Positions 31,625-40,765 of a DNA stretch of 64,000 bases are shown here, piece by piece. The stretch covers positions 186,001-250,000 of the forward strand of contig NZ_MZMU01000019.1 in NCBI RefSeq assembly GCF_004123835.1. The letters run 5' to 3'. Source of the DNA: Rhizobium leguminosarum. Its GTDB lineage: Bacteria > Pseudomonadota > Alphaproteobacteria > Rhizobiales > Rhizobiaceae. The notes under the pieces are model-generated. The model made no database searches. It had not been told where the DNA came from and worked only from the letters and a program-made list of their open reading frames with translations. Positions within the stretch are counted from its first letter, which is position 1, and each line of letters begins with the position of its first letter. Position numbers and translations under genes: made by a program.

Positions 31625-32641
31625 CTAGGCGTCGAGTTCGCCACGCACATCGAGATACCAGTCGACGAAGGCCTTGACGCCGACCTCCAGGGTGGTATCC
31701 GGCTTGTAGCCCGTCAGCGCGACGAGCAGATCGGGGGCCGCGAAGGTACGCGGCACATCACCCTTCTGCATCGCCAGCATCTTGCGAATTGCAGGACGGC
31801 CGAGCGCCTTTTCCACCGTTTCGACGAAATCCATCAGGCTGACCGGCTGGCCTCCGCCAATATTGACGACACGGAAGGGCGCCTGGCGCGAGAGCGTTTC
31901 GACAGCCGTGTTTTCGAGGCGATTTTCCTCGGACGGGACGACCGCCGATAGCCTGACGATCGCCTCGATGAGATCGTCTATATAGGTGAAATCACGGCTC
32001 ATGTTGCCTTCGCCGTAGATCTCGATCGGCTGGCCTTCAAGCATGTTCTTGGTGAATTTGAACAGCGCCATGTCGGGCCGGCCCCATGGGCCATAAACGG
32101 TGAAAAAGCGAAAAGCCGTGGTCGGAATCTTGTGAAGATGGGCGTAACTGTGCGCCATCAGTTCCATCGATTTCTTCGTCGCCGCATAGATGGTCAGCGG
32201 CTCGTCGGCGCGATCGGTCTCGTGAAAGGGGACGGTCGCATTGGCGCCATAGATCGATGATGTCGAGGCCAGCATCAGATGGCGGATTTCGACGCGTCGC
32301 GCGATTTCCAAGATGTTCCACGAGCCTTCGACGTTCGAACGAAGATAGGCCTCTGGATTTTCCAGGCTGTAGCGCACGCCGGCCTGTGCGGCGAGATGAA
32401 TCAGGATATCGGGCTTGGCCGCCAGAACAGCCGCTTCCAGCGCTGGCCGGTCCTCAAGCATTGCGATCACGGGTCTGAAGGCCGGAAACTGGGAGAGTGC
32501 GGCATGGCGCATCTCCTTGAGCTTGACGTTGTAATAGGGAGTGAGGCCATCAAAGCCTGTGACGTCATGCCCTTCCTGCAGCAGGCGCCTGGCCAGATGA
32601 AAACCGATAAAGCCGGCAGTCCCTGTAATGAAGTAGCGCAT
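31625..32641 (-). CDS. lspL: UDP-glucuronate 4-epimerase (LspL-like)
   Basis: A 338-residue extended SDR that would convert UDP-glucuronate to UDP-galacturonate for surface polysaccharides. The NAD-binding motif is ITGTAGFIGFHLARRLLQEG and the catalytic motif is YAATKKSMELMAHSYAHL, preceded by LASTSSIYG. I start at MRYFITG, omitting 11 frame-open codons upstream. Its substrate would come from Ugd, encoded at 41680-43008. An alternative is another uronate or hexose epimerase. Confidence 0.85.
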   Translation of the reverse strand: MRYFITGTAGFIGFHLARRLLQEGHDVTGFDGLTPYYNVKLKEMRHAALSQFPAFRPVIAMLEDRPALEAAVLAAKPDILIHLAAQAGVRYSLENPEAYLRSNVEGSWNILEIARRVEIRHLMLASTSSIYGANATVPFHETDRADEPLTIYAATKKSMELMAHSYAHLHKIPTTAFRFFTVYGPWGRPDMALFKFTKNMLEGQPIEIYGEGNMSRDFTYIDDLIEAIVRLSAVVPSEENRLENTAVETLSRQAPFRVVNIGGGQPVSLMDFVETVEKALGRPAIRKMLAMQKGDVPRTFAAPDLLVALTGYKPDTTLEVGVKAFVDWYLDVRGELDA

Positions 32642-32922
32642 TCCCACCTTTTCTCGGCTCCCTGCCGACGGCAAAGAGCCGATTCCGTATCAAGTGACCC
32701 CACTTACAAGATAAGAAGAGGCCGAGTCGATAGGCCTTTGAAAGAGAAGGCCACAGCACTGTCCCTACTGTCGGCGGCCTGTCCGTCGCTGCCTTGCCGT
32801 ATGAGGGCGAGACTATCGATATCGTCTGCCGGTCAGCCGCAACTCTCGGCCGTTATGCTGCATTGCAACATGATTGCTTGCATGTTATGGCCGGCCGGCC
32901 GTCTGCAAGCAGGTCAGGATCG

Positions 32923-33879
32923 ATGAGAGATATAATTTATTGGATTCTCTGCGCGTTTCTGACCGTTGCTATCGCGATCGTGTCGTTACGCTATGTCACG
33001 AACTTTTGGCTTCTGTCCTTCGTCTACAGCTTTCAGGTTCACCTCGGTATCGTGTTTGTCGCCGCCAGCCTCGTCATTCTGGCCATCAAGAGACAGATTT
33101 ACAGCTTCATCCTTCTGCTTGCCTCGCTTCTTCTCATCGCTCACGGCGTCATCATGCTGCGCGAGTTCTCGGAGGGCGACAGAGGCACCCAGAGGCCGCC
33201 GCTTTTTCGTCTGATGTCGTTCAACATCGCGATCGACAACTGGAAAAACTCGACTGAAATCACCGACATGGTGATCGCGTCGAATGCCGACGTCGTCAAT
33301 CTGCTCGAAGCCAAGCCGCTGACGTTTCACCTGCAGCAATTGTTCAAGGCCTATCCCTACCATATCGGCTGCGATACCGGGAAGGATACATGCGATACGC
33401 TGGTGCTCTCCAAACGCCCGTTCGTCAGCCGGCAGGTCGCAAGTATGGGCAGCTTGCGAAAAAACAGGCTCGTTATAGCAAGCGTCGACTTCGGAGGCGA
33501 GACCATCAATCTGGTTTCGGCGCACCTGACCAAACCATACTTCGATGATTTCCAGATGGCTGAATTGGAAGATCTCGGCAAAGCGCTTGGCTCGATCGAC
33601 GGCCCTCTGGTGCTGTCAGGTGATTTCAACTCCTCGGCGATCGCCCCGAGCATCCAAGCTTTCCTGCGTGAGCAGAAGCTGAAAACGATCACGCCAGAAC
33701 CGGCAACATGGCCGATCGGCGCCGGCGCGCTCGGGATCGCCATCGACCACATATTTGCGCGCGCGCCGCTTCGTCTGACATCGCTGAAACGTCTCAATGA
33801 TAATCTCGGCTCGAACCATTCGGGCCTGGTCGCCGACTTCGTTCTCGACAAGGCCGGCGAAACTTCACCGGTAAAATGA
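32923..33879 (+). CDS. Membrane-anchored endonuclease/exonuclease/phosphatase-family protein
   Basis: 318 residues. Three N-terminal membrane segments (about residues 4-80) precede an EEP domain with LMSFNIAIDNWKN, VVNLLEAKPL, LVLSGDFNSSAIAPS, AIDHIFARAP and LGSNHSGLVADF, so the metal-binding and catalytic residues are present. The active domain probably faces the periplasm. The actual substrate (phosphoester, lipid or nucleic acid) is unknown. I start at MRDIIYWIL behind an AGGA site. Confidence 0.8.
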   Translation: MRDIIYWILCAFLTVAIAIVSLRYVTNFWLLSFVYSFQVHLGIVFVAASLVILAIKRQIYSFILLLASLLLIAHGVIMLREFSEGDRGTQRPPLFRLMSFNIAIDNWKNSTEITDMVIASNADVVNLLEAKPLTFHLQQLFKAYPYHIGCDTGKDTCDTLVLSKRPFVSRQVASMGSLRKNRLVIASVDFGGETINLVSAHLTKPYFDDFQMAELEDLGKALGSIDGPLVLSGDFNSSAIAPSIQAFLREQKLKTITPEPATWPIGAGALGIAIDHIFARAPLRLTSLKRLNDNLGSNHSGLVADFVLDKAGETSPVK

Positions 33880-33916
33880 CTTTGCCTGGGCAAGGAAATC
33901 TTGCCGGGGCTACAAA

Positions 33917-34222
33917 TCAGAACCTGGTTCGGCCGCCTTTTTTGTCGATCATCTGAAACGTCTTGCCGTCGGTCTTCACGTTGACGCAATCGGTCTTCTT
34001 GCTGGGGAACAGGACGCACACCTGGCCATTGGTTATCTTGTAGCCATTCTTATTGCCGTCGCGATATTCGTAGCCGTTCTTGGCTTCTTTCAGTTCGGAC
34101 GTACCGGGCAGGTGCTGGCGAATTTCCGACTCGCGTGCGGTTCGCATGCTTGCCGTTTCGGCAAACGCCATTCCCGGCACCATGATTGCAAGAAATCCGG
34201 CGAGGACGGGCAAGGTACGCAT
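33917..34222 (-). CDS. Small secreted protein of unknown function
   Basis: 101 residues with a signal peptide (TLPVLAGFLAIMVPGMAFAE). The mature part is basic and Gly/Asn-rich (AKNGYEYRDGNKNGYKITNG) with two Cys (QVCVLF, TDCVNV) that could form one disulfide. A GGAGA site fits the ATG at 34222; an in-frame ATG is at 34243. No domain recognised. Confidence 0.7.
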   Translation of the reverse strand: MRTLPVLAGFLAIMVPGMAFAETASMRTARESEIRQHLPGTSELKEAKNGYEYRDGNKNGYKITNGQVCVLFPSKKTDCVNVKTDGKTFQMIDKKGGRTRF

Positions 34223-34341
34223 CAGGGAGATATCTCCGGTCATGTCTGTCGGTACATCCATTCTACGAGAACCCCAAGAGGAAATTCAACAGCGAGGATG
34301 GTCGCGCCGGAAAAGGCCCGACCATCGCTCCGGCTGCGATT

Positions 34342-35769
34342 TTACGTTCTTCCAAACTCATCGACGATACGGATGATGTCGTCCTCGCCGAGATAGGAGC
34401 CCGTCTGAACCTCGATGAGCTCGAGAAGAATCTTTCCGGGATTGGCGAGGCGGTGGACTTCGCCCAGCGGAATGTAGACGCTTTCGTTCTCGCGCAGCAT
34501 ACGCACATTCTCGCCGACCGTCACCTCAGCCGTTCCCTTGACGACGATCCAGTGTTCGGAGCGATGGTGGTGTTTTTGCAGCGATAGCTTCTTGCCCGGC
34601 GTGACGAAGATGCGCTTCACCTGGAAACGATCGCCGTTGAAGATGGAGGTATAGCCTCCCCAGGGGCGATAAGATGTCGGATGGGTTTCGGCGAATTTCG
34701 CCGTGGCGGACGTAGAGGCCAGCATCTTGACCAATTGTCCGACATTCTGGCTGTCTTTGAGCGGTCCGACATAGACTGCGTCTTCGCTGGCGATGACGGC
34801 GACATCATCCATGCCCTGGACGGCAAGATGCACGCCATGGGTCATGACGAGCGAGTTGCGGGTATTGACGACGGTAGTGTTGGCGGCGGCAACGTTGCCG
34901 TTGTCGTCGCGTGCGCCTGATTTCCAGACGGCATCCCAGCTACCCATGTCCGACCATTTGAACGGCGAGGGGACAACGGCGGCCTTGGACGTTTTTTCCA
35001 TGATCGCGTAGTCGATGGAGATATCGGGGCTCTTGGCGAAATGGTCGGCGTCGAGGCGGGTGAAATCGAGGTCGCGGCTTGCTTTCGAAACGGCCTTGCT
35101 GGCCGCCTTCAGCACATCGGGCGCATATTCCTGCAGTTCGGCGATGAGTTCCGTCACCGGGAACATGAAGATGCCTGAGTTCCAGTAGAAGCCGCCGTCG
35201 GCGAGCATCTGCTCGGCCTTCTCAAGTGCCGGCTTTTCGACAAAGCGCTTGACCTTGTGTGCACCGTTTTCGAGGGCATCGCCGATCTCGATATAGCCGT
35301 AGCCCGTCGCCGGCTCCGTCGGGTTGATGCCGAAGGTTACGAGCTTGCCGTCGGCGGCGGCATCGCGGGCGATGCGGATGCAATCGAAATAGCTCTTGTC
35401 GGCAAGGATCTCGTGATCCGAGGCGAGCATCTGGATGATGGTGTGCTTGCCAAAGAGGTCGGCGGCAAGCGTTGCGGCTGCGGCCACCGCTGCAGCGGTG
35501 TTGCGGGCGACCGGTTCGAGTAGGACCGCTGCGAGCGGAATGGCGAGTTCGCGAGCCTGTTCGGCGACCAGGAAGCGGAATTCTTCATTGGTGACGACGA
35601 TCGGGGCTTCATAGAGCTCGGGATCGGAAACGCGTTCGAGAGTTTCCTGAAATAGCGTCTTGTCGCCGACGAACTGGATGAATTGTTTTGGTGCGGTGGC
35701 ACGGGAAAGCGGCCAGAGCCGCGTGCCTTTGCCGCCGGCCATGATCACGGGAACGATTTTCTGCGTCAT
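34342..35769 (-). CDS. manC: Mannose-1-phosphate guanylyltransferase / mannose-6-phosphate isomerase
   Basis: A 475-residue bifunctional type II enzyme making GDP-mannose. The nucleotidyltransferase domain has VIMAGGKGTRLWPLSRATAP and KRFVEKP. The C-terminal cupin isomerase domain has PGKKLSLQKHHHRSEHWIVV and ENESVYIPLGEVHRLANPGK. Start MTQKIVPVI follows an AAGGA site. It lies 39 bp downstream of manB in one operon, giving the route Fru-6-P to Man-6-P to Man-1-P to GDP-Man. Confidence 0.93.
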   Translation of the reverse strand: MTQKIVPVIMAGGKGTRLWPLSRATAPKQFIQFVGDKTLFQETLERVSDPELYEAPIVVTNEEFRFLVAEQARELAIPLAAVLLEPVARNTAAAVAAAATLAADLFGKHTIIQMLASDHEILADKSYFDCIRIARDAAADGKLVTFGINPTEPATGYGYIEIGDALENGAHKVKRFVEKPALEKAEQMLADGGFYWNSGIFMFPVTELIAELQEYAPDVLKAASKAVSKASRDLDFTRLDADHFAKSPDISIDYAIMEKTSKAAVVPSPFKWSDMGSWDAVWKSGARDDNGNVAAANTTVVNTRNSLVMTHGVHLAVQGMDDVAVIASEDAVYVGPLKDSQNVGQLVKMLASTSATAKFAETHPTSYRPWGGYTSIFNGDRFQVKRIFVTPGKKLSLQKHHHRSEHWIVVKGTAEVTVGENVRMLRENESVYIPLGEVHRLANPGKILLELIEVQTGSYLGEDDIIRIVDEFGRT

Positions 35770-35808
35770 AGGCGGGTTCCTTGAAATAAACGGCTTGTTC
35801 GTCGCATG

Positions 35809-37233
35809 TTACCGGGCACCTGCCCAGTCTCTTATTCGATTGAGCCCTGTATTCAGCAGATCCAGGGCTGCAGCTTCGCTGCCGGCCTCCGTGTAGCAGC
35901 GCATTTCCGGCGCATTGCCGGACGGGCGGAAATGAATGATCCCGCCATCCCTTAGCGTCACGCGAAGTCCGTCGATGTCGGATTTCGTCGCCACGTCACC
36001 GATCGGCTGCAGGAAAGCCGAGAGATTATCTTCCGAGGCGCGCAGATGCTCCATCAGCGCGGCACTCGTCTCCAGCGGAAAATTCTCCAGGCGATCGGCC
36101 GCGGCAAAGGGCAGGTGATAGGAGGCAGCAACGGCAGAAAGCGGCTGCCTGCGAATGGCAGCGAGCGACAGGATCGCGAGCATCGGGATAAAACAATCGC
36201 GCGTCGGCAGGGCGCGCACGGCTCTGCCGTTGATATCGAATGGGGTTGCAGTCAACAGCCCGCCATTGGCTTCAAAGCCCATGACTTGATCTTCGCCGGC
36301 CGCTACGGCCTCTTCCATGCCCGCGATGACGAAGGGCGAGCCGACGCGGGTGCGCCTGACGGCGAAAGAGCCAGCGGCCTCGATGCCCGAATTGGAGGTA
36401 ACCGGTGTCACCACCGTGCCGGCCCCGAGGAAATTGGCTGCCACAAGGCCGAGAAGGTCACCGCGCAGCGGTGTACCGGTTTCGTCTGCGACCAGCGGGC
36501 GGTCGCCGTCGCCATCGGTCGAGACGATCGCGTCGAACTTGTGCTCGGACACCCAGCGCTTCATCAGCGTGATCGTCTCGTCGGAAACGGCTTCGGTGTC
36601 GACGGGAATAAAACCCTCCGAACGTCCGAGAGCGGTGATCTCGGCGCCGTAATGGGCGAAAACGTCAACCAGCAAGTCGCGAGCGACGGTGCTGTGCTGG
36701 TAGACGCCGATCTTCAGTCCGGACAGCGCACCTTGCGGAAGCAGAGCTGTATTGCGTTCAAAAAAGAGCTGCCGGCAAGCGGCCTCGTGGTCTTCCGTCT
36801 CGGCCGGTGCTTGTACGACCGTTTCGCCGTTTCGTTCGATCTCGGCGGCCAATGCGGTAATCGCCGCCTCGTCCGATTTGTCGATCTCGCCATCCGGGCG
36901 ATAGAATTTGATGCCGTTGCGGTCCGCCGGAATATGCGAGCCCGTAACCATCAGGCATGCGGCGTTGCTCTCGATGCCATAGAGGGCAAGGGCGGGTGTG
37001 GGGACGGTGCCGCAGTCGAAGATCCGGAAGCCAAGCGCGGCAAGCGCACCGGCACAATTCCCCGAGATTTCAGGGCTTGAATCGCGAAAATCGCGGCCGA
37101 TCAGAATGACGTCGCCGGCCCGCGCCTTGCCGGTCTGCAGCAGATATTTGCCGAACGCGGTGGCGTAGAGGGCGGAGGCGCGTCCCTTGAGGTCGACTGA
37201 AAGTCCGCGAAGGCCGCTCGTGCCGAATTTCAT
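35809..37233 (-). CDS. manB: Phosphomannomutase
   Basis: A 474-residue alpha-D-phosphohexomutase. The phosphoserine loop is VTGSHIPADRNGIKFYRPDG, the metal site is STDGDGDRPL, and the C-terminal phosphate-binding loop is IIHFRPSGNAPEMRCYTEAG. The rhizobial relatives are called NoeK/ManB. I start at MKFGTSGLRGLSVDLKGR, the canonical N-terminus; 57 codons of open frame upstream are unused. First gene of manBC. Confidence 0.9.
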   Translation of the reverse strand: MKFGTSGLRGLSVDLKGRASALYATAFGKYLLQTGKARAGDVILIGRDFRDSSPEISGNCAGALAALGFRIFDCGTVPTPALALYGIESNAACLMVTGSHIPADRNGIKFYRPDGEIDKSDEAAITALAAEIERNGETVVQAPAETEDHEAACRQLFFERNTALLPQGALSGLKIGVYQHSTVARDLLVDVFAHYGAEITALGRSEGFIPVDTEAVSDETITLMKRWVSEHKFDAIVSTDGDGDRPLVADETGTPLRGDLLGLVAANFLGAGTVVTPVTSNSGIEAAGSFAVRRTRVGSPFVIAGMEEAVAAGEDQVMGFEANGGLLTATPFDINGRAVRALPTRDCFIPMLAILSLAAIRRQPLSAVAASYHLPFAAADRLENFPLETSAALMEHLRASEDNLSAFLQPIGDVATKSDIDGLRVTLRDGGIIHFRPSGNAPEMRCYTEAGSEAAALDLLNTGLNRIRDWAGAR

Positions 37234-37472
37234 GGGAAGACATGGCTCCGATTTCACGATCAAAGTTCTACTCAGGCCGCCTGCCGGCGTAAATACCAAA
37301 GCCATCATATAGTTAAATACGGACGATGATGCCTCGGACAGCCTCTCGCAGTCTTTTCTCACCGAATTCTGAAGGTGTAGACCCATTGCCGCGCCGGCAG
37401 GCATTGCAGCGTAGATCGATTTTGTTAGAACCGTGTGTCCGTTGTTTCGTCATATGCGAAGGATTTTCCTAG

Positions 37473-38174
37473 ATGAGCGATACATCCGTCAGTCTCGACG
37501 AGAGCTGGAAGGCCGCGCTGGAGGGGGAGTTTTCAAGCCCCTACATGCAACAGCTCAAATCCTTCCTCGTCGCGCAGAAGCAGGTCGGCAAGCGGATTTT
37601 CCCCAAGGGCAGCGAATATTTCCGCGCCCTCGATCTGACGCCGATCTCCAACGTCAAGACCGTCATCCTCGGCCAAGACCCGTATCATGGACTCGGGCAA
37701 GCCCATGGGCTGTGTTTCAGTGTCCGCCCGGGCGTGCGCATACCGCCCTCCCTGGTCAATATCTACAAGGAGATGGAGACGGATCTTGGCATAGCGCCGG
37801 CACGTCACGGTTTTCTCGAACATTGGGCAAAGCAGGGCGTACTCCTGCTGAACAGCGTGCTGACAGTCGAGGAAGGGCAGGCGGCTGCTCATCAGGGAAA
37901 GGGGTGGGAACGCTTCACCGACGCCGTCATCCGCAAGGTCAACGATGAATGCGAATCCGTAGTCTTCATGCTGTGGGGTTCCTATGCCCAACGCAAGGCC
38001 GCCTTTGTCGATACGACGCGGCATCTCGTGCTCCGGGCGCCGCATCCCTCGCCGCTTTCGGCCCATAACGGTTTTTTTGGCTGCGGGCATTTTTCGAAGG
38101 CGAATGCCTTCTTGCAGTCGCGCGGACGTGCGCCGATCGACTGGCAATTGCCGGCCGATCCCCATGGGGCGTAG
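37473..38174 (+). CDS. ung: Uracil-DNA glycosylase
   Basis: A 233-residue family-1 UDG that removes uracil from DNA. The water-activating motif is VILGQDPYHGLGQAHGLCFS, the central motif is LLLNSVLTVEEGQAAAHQGK, and the leucine-loop motif is HPSPLSAHNGFFGCGHFSKA. All catalytic residues are present and the length is standard. It stands alone, divergent from manBC. Confidence 0.96.
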   Translation: MSDTSVSLDESWKAALEGEFSSPYMQQLKSFLVAQKQVGKRIFPKGSEYFRALDLTPISNVKTVILGQDPYHGLGQAHGLCFSVRPGVRIPPSLVNIYKEMETDLGIAPARHGFLEHWAKQGVLLLNSVLTVEEGQAAAHQGKGWERFTDAVIRKVNDECESVVFMLWGSYAQRKAAFVDTTRHLVLRAPHPSPLSAHNGFFGCGHFSKANAFLQSRGRAPIDWQLPADPHGA

Positions 38175-38309
38175 GTGTGAACGGACTTTGTCGTTCGTTC
38201 ACTAAAAGAAGACAATGCGTTTTGGTCTACGGGTCTGTTCTACGGGAGTTTCAGCGCGCATCTTAGCCTCATCGAAAGCCCGCAACGGCGGGTATGAAAG
38301 GGGTTTGAC

Positions 38310-39242
38310 ATGCTCGATCAGATCAAGGGTCTGCACCACGTCACGTCGATGGCGCAGGATGCCCGCACCAACAACCAGTTTTTCACCAATGCGCTCGGCC
38401 TGCGACGCGTCAAGAAGACGGTGAATTTCGACGCGCCCGATGTCTATCACCTCTATTATGGTGACGAGACCGGTGCGCCCGGCACGGTCATGACCTATTT
38501 CCCGTTCCCGAAGATGGCGCAGGGCCGTCCCGGTACCGGCGAAGTCGGCACGACGGTGTTTTCCGTTCCGCAAGGCTCGCTCGGCTTCTGGAGCGATCGC
38601 TTTGCCGCGCTTGGTGTCGACGGCCTCAAGGCTGAGGAAAGTTTCGGCGAAAAACGGCTGAACTTCTCCGGCCCCGATGGCGATGGCTTCGCGCTCGTCG
38701 AGGTCAAGGATGACGCCCGCCAGTCCTGGACACATGGCGGCATCAACGAGGATCATGCCATTCGCGGCTTCCACTCCGTCGCCATGCGGCTGAGGGACGA
38801 AGGCGCTACGGCCGAACTCCTGAAGTTCATGGGTTACGAGGTCGCCGAGGAAAGGGACGGCGTCAAGCGGCTGATCAAGCCCTCCGGCAATGGCGCACAT
38901 CTCATCGATCTCGAGACCATGCCAAACATTGCCCGTGCCCTTCCGGGCGCCGGCTCCGTCCACCATGTCGCCTTCGCCGTCGAAAACCGCGAGAAGCAAC
39001 TCGAAGTGCGCAAAGCGCTGATGGACACCGGCTATCAGGTCACGCCGGTGATCGACCGCGATTATTTCTGGGCGATCTATTTCCGCACGCCGGGCGGCGT
39101 GCTGTTCGAGGTCGCGACCAATGAGCCCGGCTTCGACCGCGACGAGGATACGGCCCATCTTGGCGAAGCCCTGAAACTGCCGCAACAGCACGCCCACCTT
39201 CGCGCGCTGCTCGAGCAGCATCTGCAGCCGCTCGAAGTGTGA
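38310..39242 (+). CDS. Ring-cleaving dioxygenase of the VOC family (MhqO-like)
   Basis: 310 residues with two VOC modules: LHHVTSMAQDARTNNQFFTN in the first and GFHSVAMRLRDEG, SVHHVAFAVENREKQLEVRK and GVLFEVATNEPGF in the second. Metal-ligand His and Glu positions are kept. Bacillus MhqO and relatives open quinone/hydroquinone-type rings. The gene sits 11 bp ahead of an MhqD-like hydrolase. No MhqR-type MarR regulator is adjacent. Confidence 0.85.
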   Translation: MLDQIKGLHHVTSMAQDARTNNQFFTNALGLRRVKKTVNFDAPDVYHLYYGDETGAPGTVMTYFPFPKMAQGRPGTGEVGTTVFSVPQGSLGFWSDRFAALGVDGLKAEESFGEKRLNFSGPDGDGFALVEVKDDARQSWTHGGINEDHAIRGFHSVAMRLRDEGATAELLKFMGYEVAEERDGVKRLIKPSGNGAHLIDLETMPNIARALPGAGSVHHVAFAVENREKQLEVRKALMDTGYQVTPVIDRDYFWAIYFRTPGGVLFEVATNEPGFDRDEDTAHLGEALKLPQQHAHLRALLEQHLQPLEV

Positions 39243-39253
39243 GGAGAGGCGAT

Positions 39254-39859
39254 ATGACCGAAACCGGATATGGGCACCGGCTGCATGCCGGTGCACCTGA
39301 TAAACCCATCCTGCTGGTGCTGCACGGCACCGGCGGCGACGAGAACCAGTTTTTCGACTTCGGTCGGCGCCTGCTGCCCGAAGCGACGATTCTCTCGCCG
39401 CGCGGCGATGTTTCCGAACACGGCGCGGCGCGGTTCTTTCGCCGCACCGGGGAGGGGGTCTACGACATGGCCGACCTTTCCCGAGCGACGGAGAAGATGG
39501 CCGCCTACGTCAAGGCATTCGCTGACGAGTACCAGGCTTCCCATATTCTCGGCCTGGGTTTTTCGAACGGCGCAAATATTCTTGCCAATGTCCTGATCGA
39601 GAAGGGTATCTTCGATGCCGCGGTTCTCATGCACCCGCTCATTCCGTTTCAACCCGAAGCCCAGTCGACGCTCGCGGGAAGAAAGGTGCTGATGACGGCC
39701 GGGCAACGAGACCCGATCGCGCCCGTCTCCATGACAGAGGCGCTGTCCGAACATCTGAAAAACCGAGGGGCGGAGATCAGGGTGGTCTGGCATCCCGGCG
39801 GTCACGAGATTGCGCCGCTCGAGATCAATGCGGTTCGCGATTTCCTCGGCGGTTATTGA
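39254..39859 (+). CDS. Alpha/beta hydrolase, carboxylesterase-like (MhqD-like)
   Basis: 201 residues. The oxyanion region is ILLVLHGTGGDENQFFDFGR, the nucleophile elbow LGLGFSNGANI, and the acid and base are in MTAGQRDPIAP and WHPGGHEIAP, so the Ser-Asp-His triad is complete. It belongs to the phospholipase/carboxylesterase YtpA/MhqD group. A GAGGAGAGG site lies between the two genes, so they form an operon resembling mhqO-mhqD of Firmicutes. Confidence 0.87.
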   Translation: MTETGYGHRLHAGAPDKPILLVLHGTGGDENQFFDFGRRLLPEATILSPRGDVSEHGAARFFRRTGEGVYDMADLSRATEKMAAYVKAFADEYQASHILGLGFSNGANILANVLIEKGIFDAAVLMHPLIPFQPEAQSTLAGRKVLMTAGQRDPIAPVSMTEALSEHLKNRGAEIRVVWHPGGHEIAPLEINAVRDFLGGY

Positions 39860-39891
39860 CGTGTGCACCGCCGCTCGGCGGGAAAATGATT

Positions 39892-39921
39892 GCGGGACCG
39901 GGAATGCCGGTCCCGCATCTT
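39892..39921 (+). terminator. Stem-loop after the mhqOD-like pair
   Basis: GCGGGACCGG pairs with CCGGTCCCGC around a 5-nt loop, followed by ATCTTT. It lies 33 bp after the hydrolase stop. The T-run is short but the stem is strong. Confidence 0.6.
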
Positions 39922-39960
39922 TGCTGGGACAACGATCCTATCGTCGTGATCGATAGGACA

Positions 39961-40164
39961 TTAGGGGCGAGGAGGATATTTGCCCCTGATTGCCTTCATG
40001 TAGAAATTTCCCGGTGATTCCGCCATCGTCAACCCGACGACGACGCCCTTGGGAACGCCTTCATATTCTCGCCTCTGACCGTTGGTCAGATAGACCCGTA
40101 GATGCCGGCTGTCTTCGTCGTAGGTGATCGCCTCGATAAGTTTCGAATCAACCGCAGTTTCCAC
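39961..40164 (-). CDS. KTSC-domain protein
   Basis: About 67 residues from a GTG with a GGGG-type site; a TTG at 40203 would add 13 residues. The KTSC pattern is visible: AITYDEDSRHLRVYLTNGQR, EYEGVPKGVVVGLTMAESPG and FYMKAIRGKYPP. These small domains are found alone or with nuclease-like proteins; the function is unknown. It is a single gene with no obvious partner. Confidence 0.65.
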   Translation of the reverse strand: METAVDSKLIEAITYDEDSRHLRVYLTNGQRREYEGVPKGVVVGLTMAESPGNFYMKAIRGKYPPRP

Positions 40165-40486
40165 TTTGCACCCCGCAATTTTGGATCTGAGATTCCTGAT
40201 CAAGAAATGTCATTCACACTCGCAACGCGCCATCATTATGCTGCGCCGCGGGGGCGTCAAGCATCATCTTCTTTAACGTTCATTTTTTCCTGATGACTCT
40301 CGTTATAGTTGATTTTTACAGCTTTTTCGAAGGTCTCGCCTGTGGAAATCCGATACCTGTGGCTCCTCCATTTGGGGAATATTAGCCGATAACGTCGCGA
40401 GAAACGCAATAATCGGCGGTTTAACGCCGGATTAACCGTCATATAGCAAACTATAGCGTATTATTAACCGCAGCACCCTCCCAAGT

Positions 40487-40765
40487 ATGAATGATTACAT
40501 CCGCAAGGCGGAGCGTGACCTCGCCGCTGCAACGGCCAATATCGGCGTTGCCGAGTCGCAGCTTTATCCGAGCATCACTCTCAGTGGTTCGATCTCGCCG
40601 TCATTCGGCGAAGGACTATGTCACTCTGAATATGGCAGGTTCGGGTACAACTTCGGTGGGGCCGCGATCAGGCCAAATTCTTATGACACTGAGCCTCATG
40701 CCGTTGCAGCGATGGATAAGAGATGGATTATTTCCGACAACCCGCCATTCGGTCGGGTCTCATAA
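40487..40765 (+). pseudogene. Remnant of a TolC/NodT-family outer-membrane efflux gene
   Basis: The frame opens with RKAERDLAAATANIGVAESQ and LYPSITLSGSISPSF, the mid-region signature of outer-membrane factor lipoproteins. Likeness then moves to the next frame (AKDYVTLNMAGSGTTS) and back (GGAAIRP), indicating at least two frameshifts. Only about 90 of the usual 450-500 codons remain, with no signal peptide and no partner pump genes. It is read as a decayed fragment. Confidence 0.65.

Noticed and set aside
40257..40442. 61-codon - strand frame
   Set aside because: Basic, low-information peptide without a ribosome site, in a non-coding gap.
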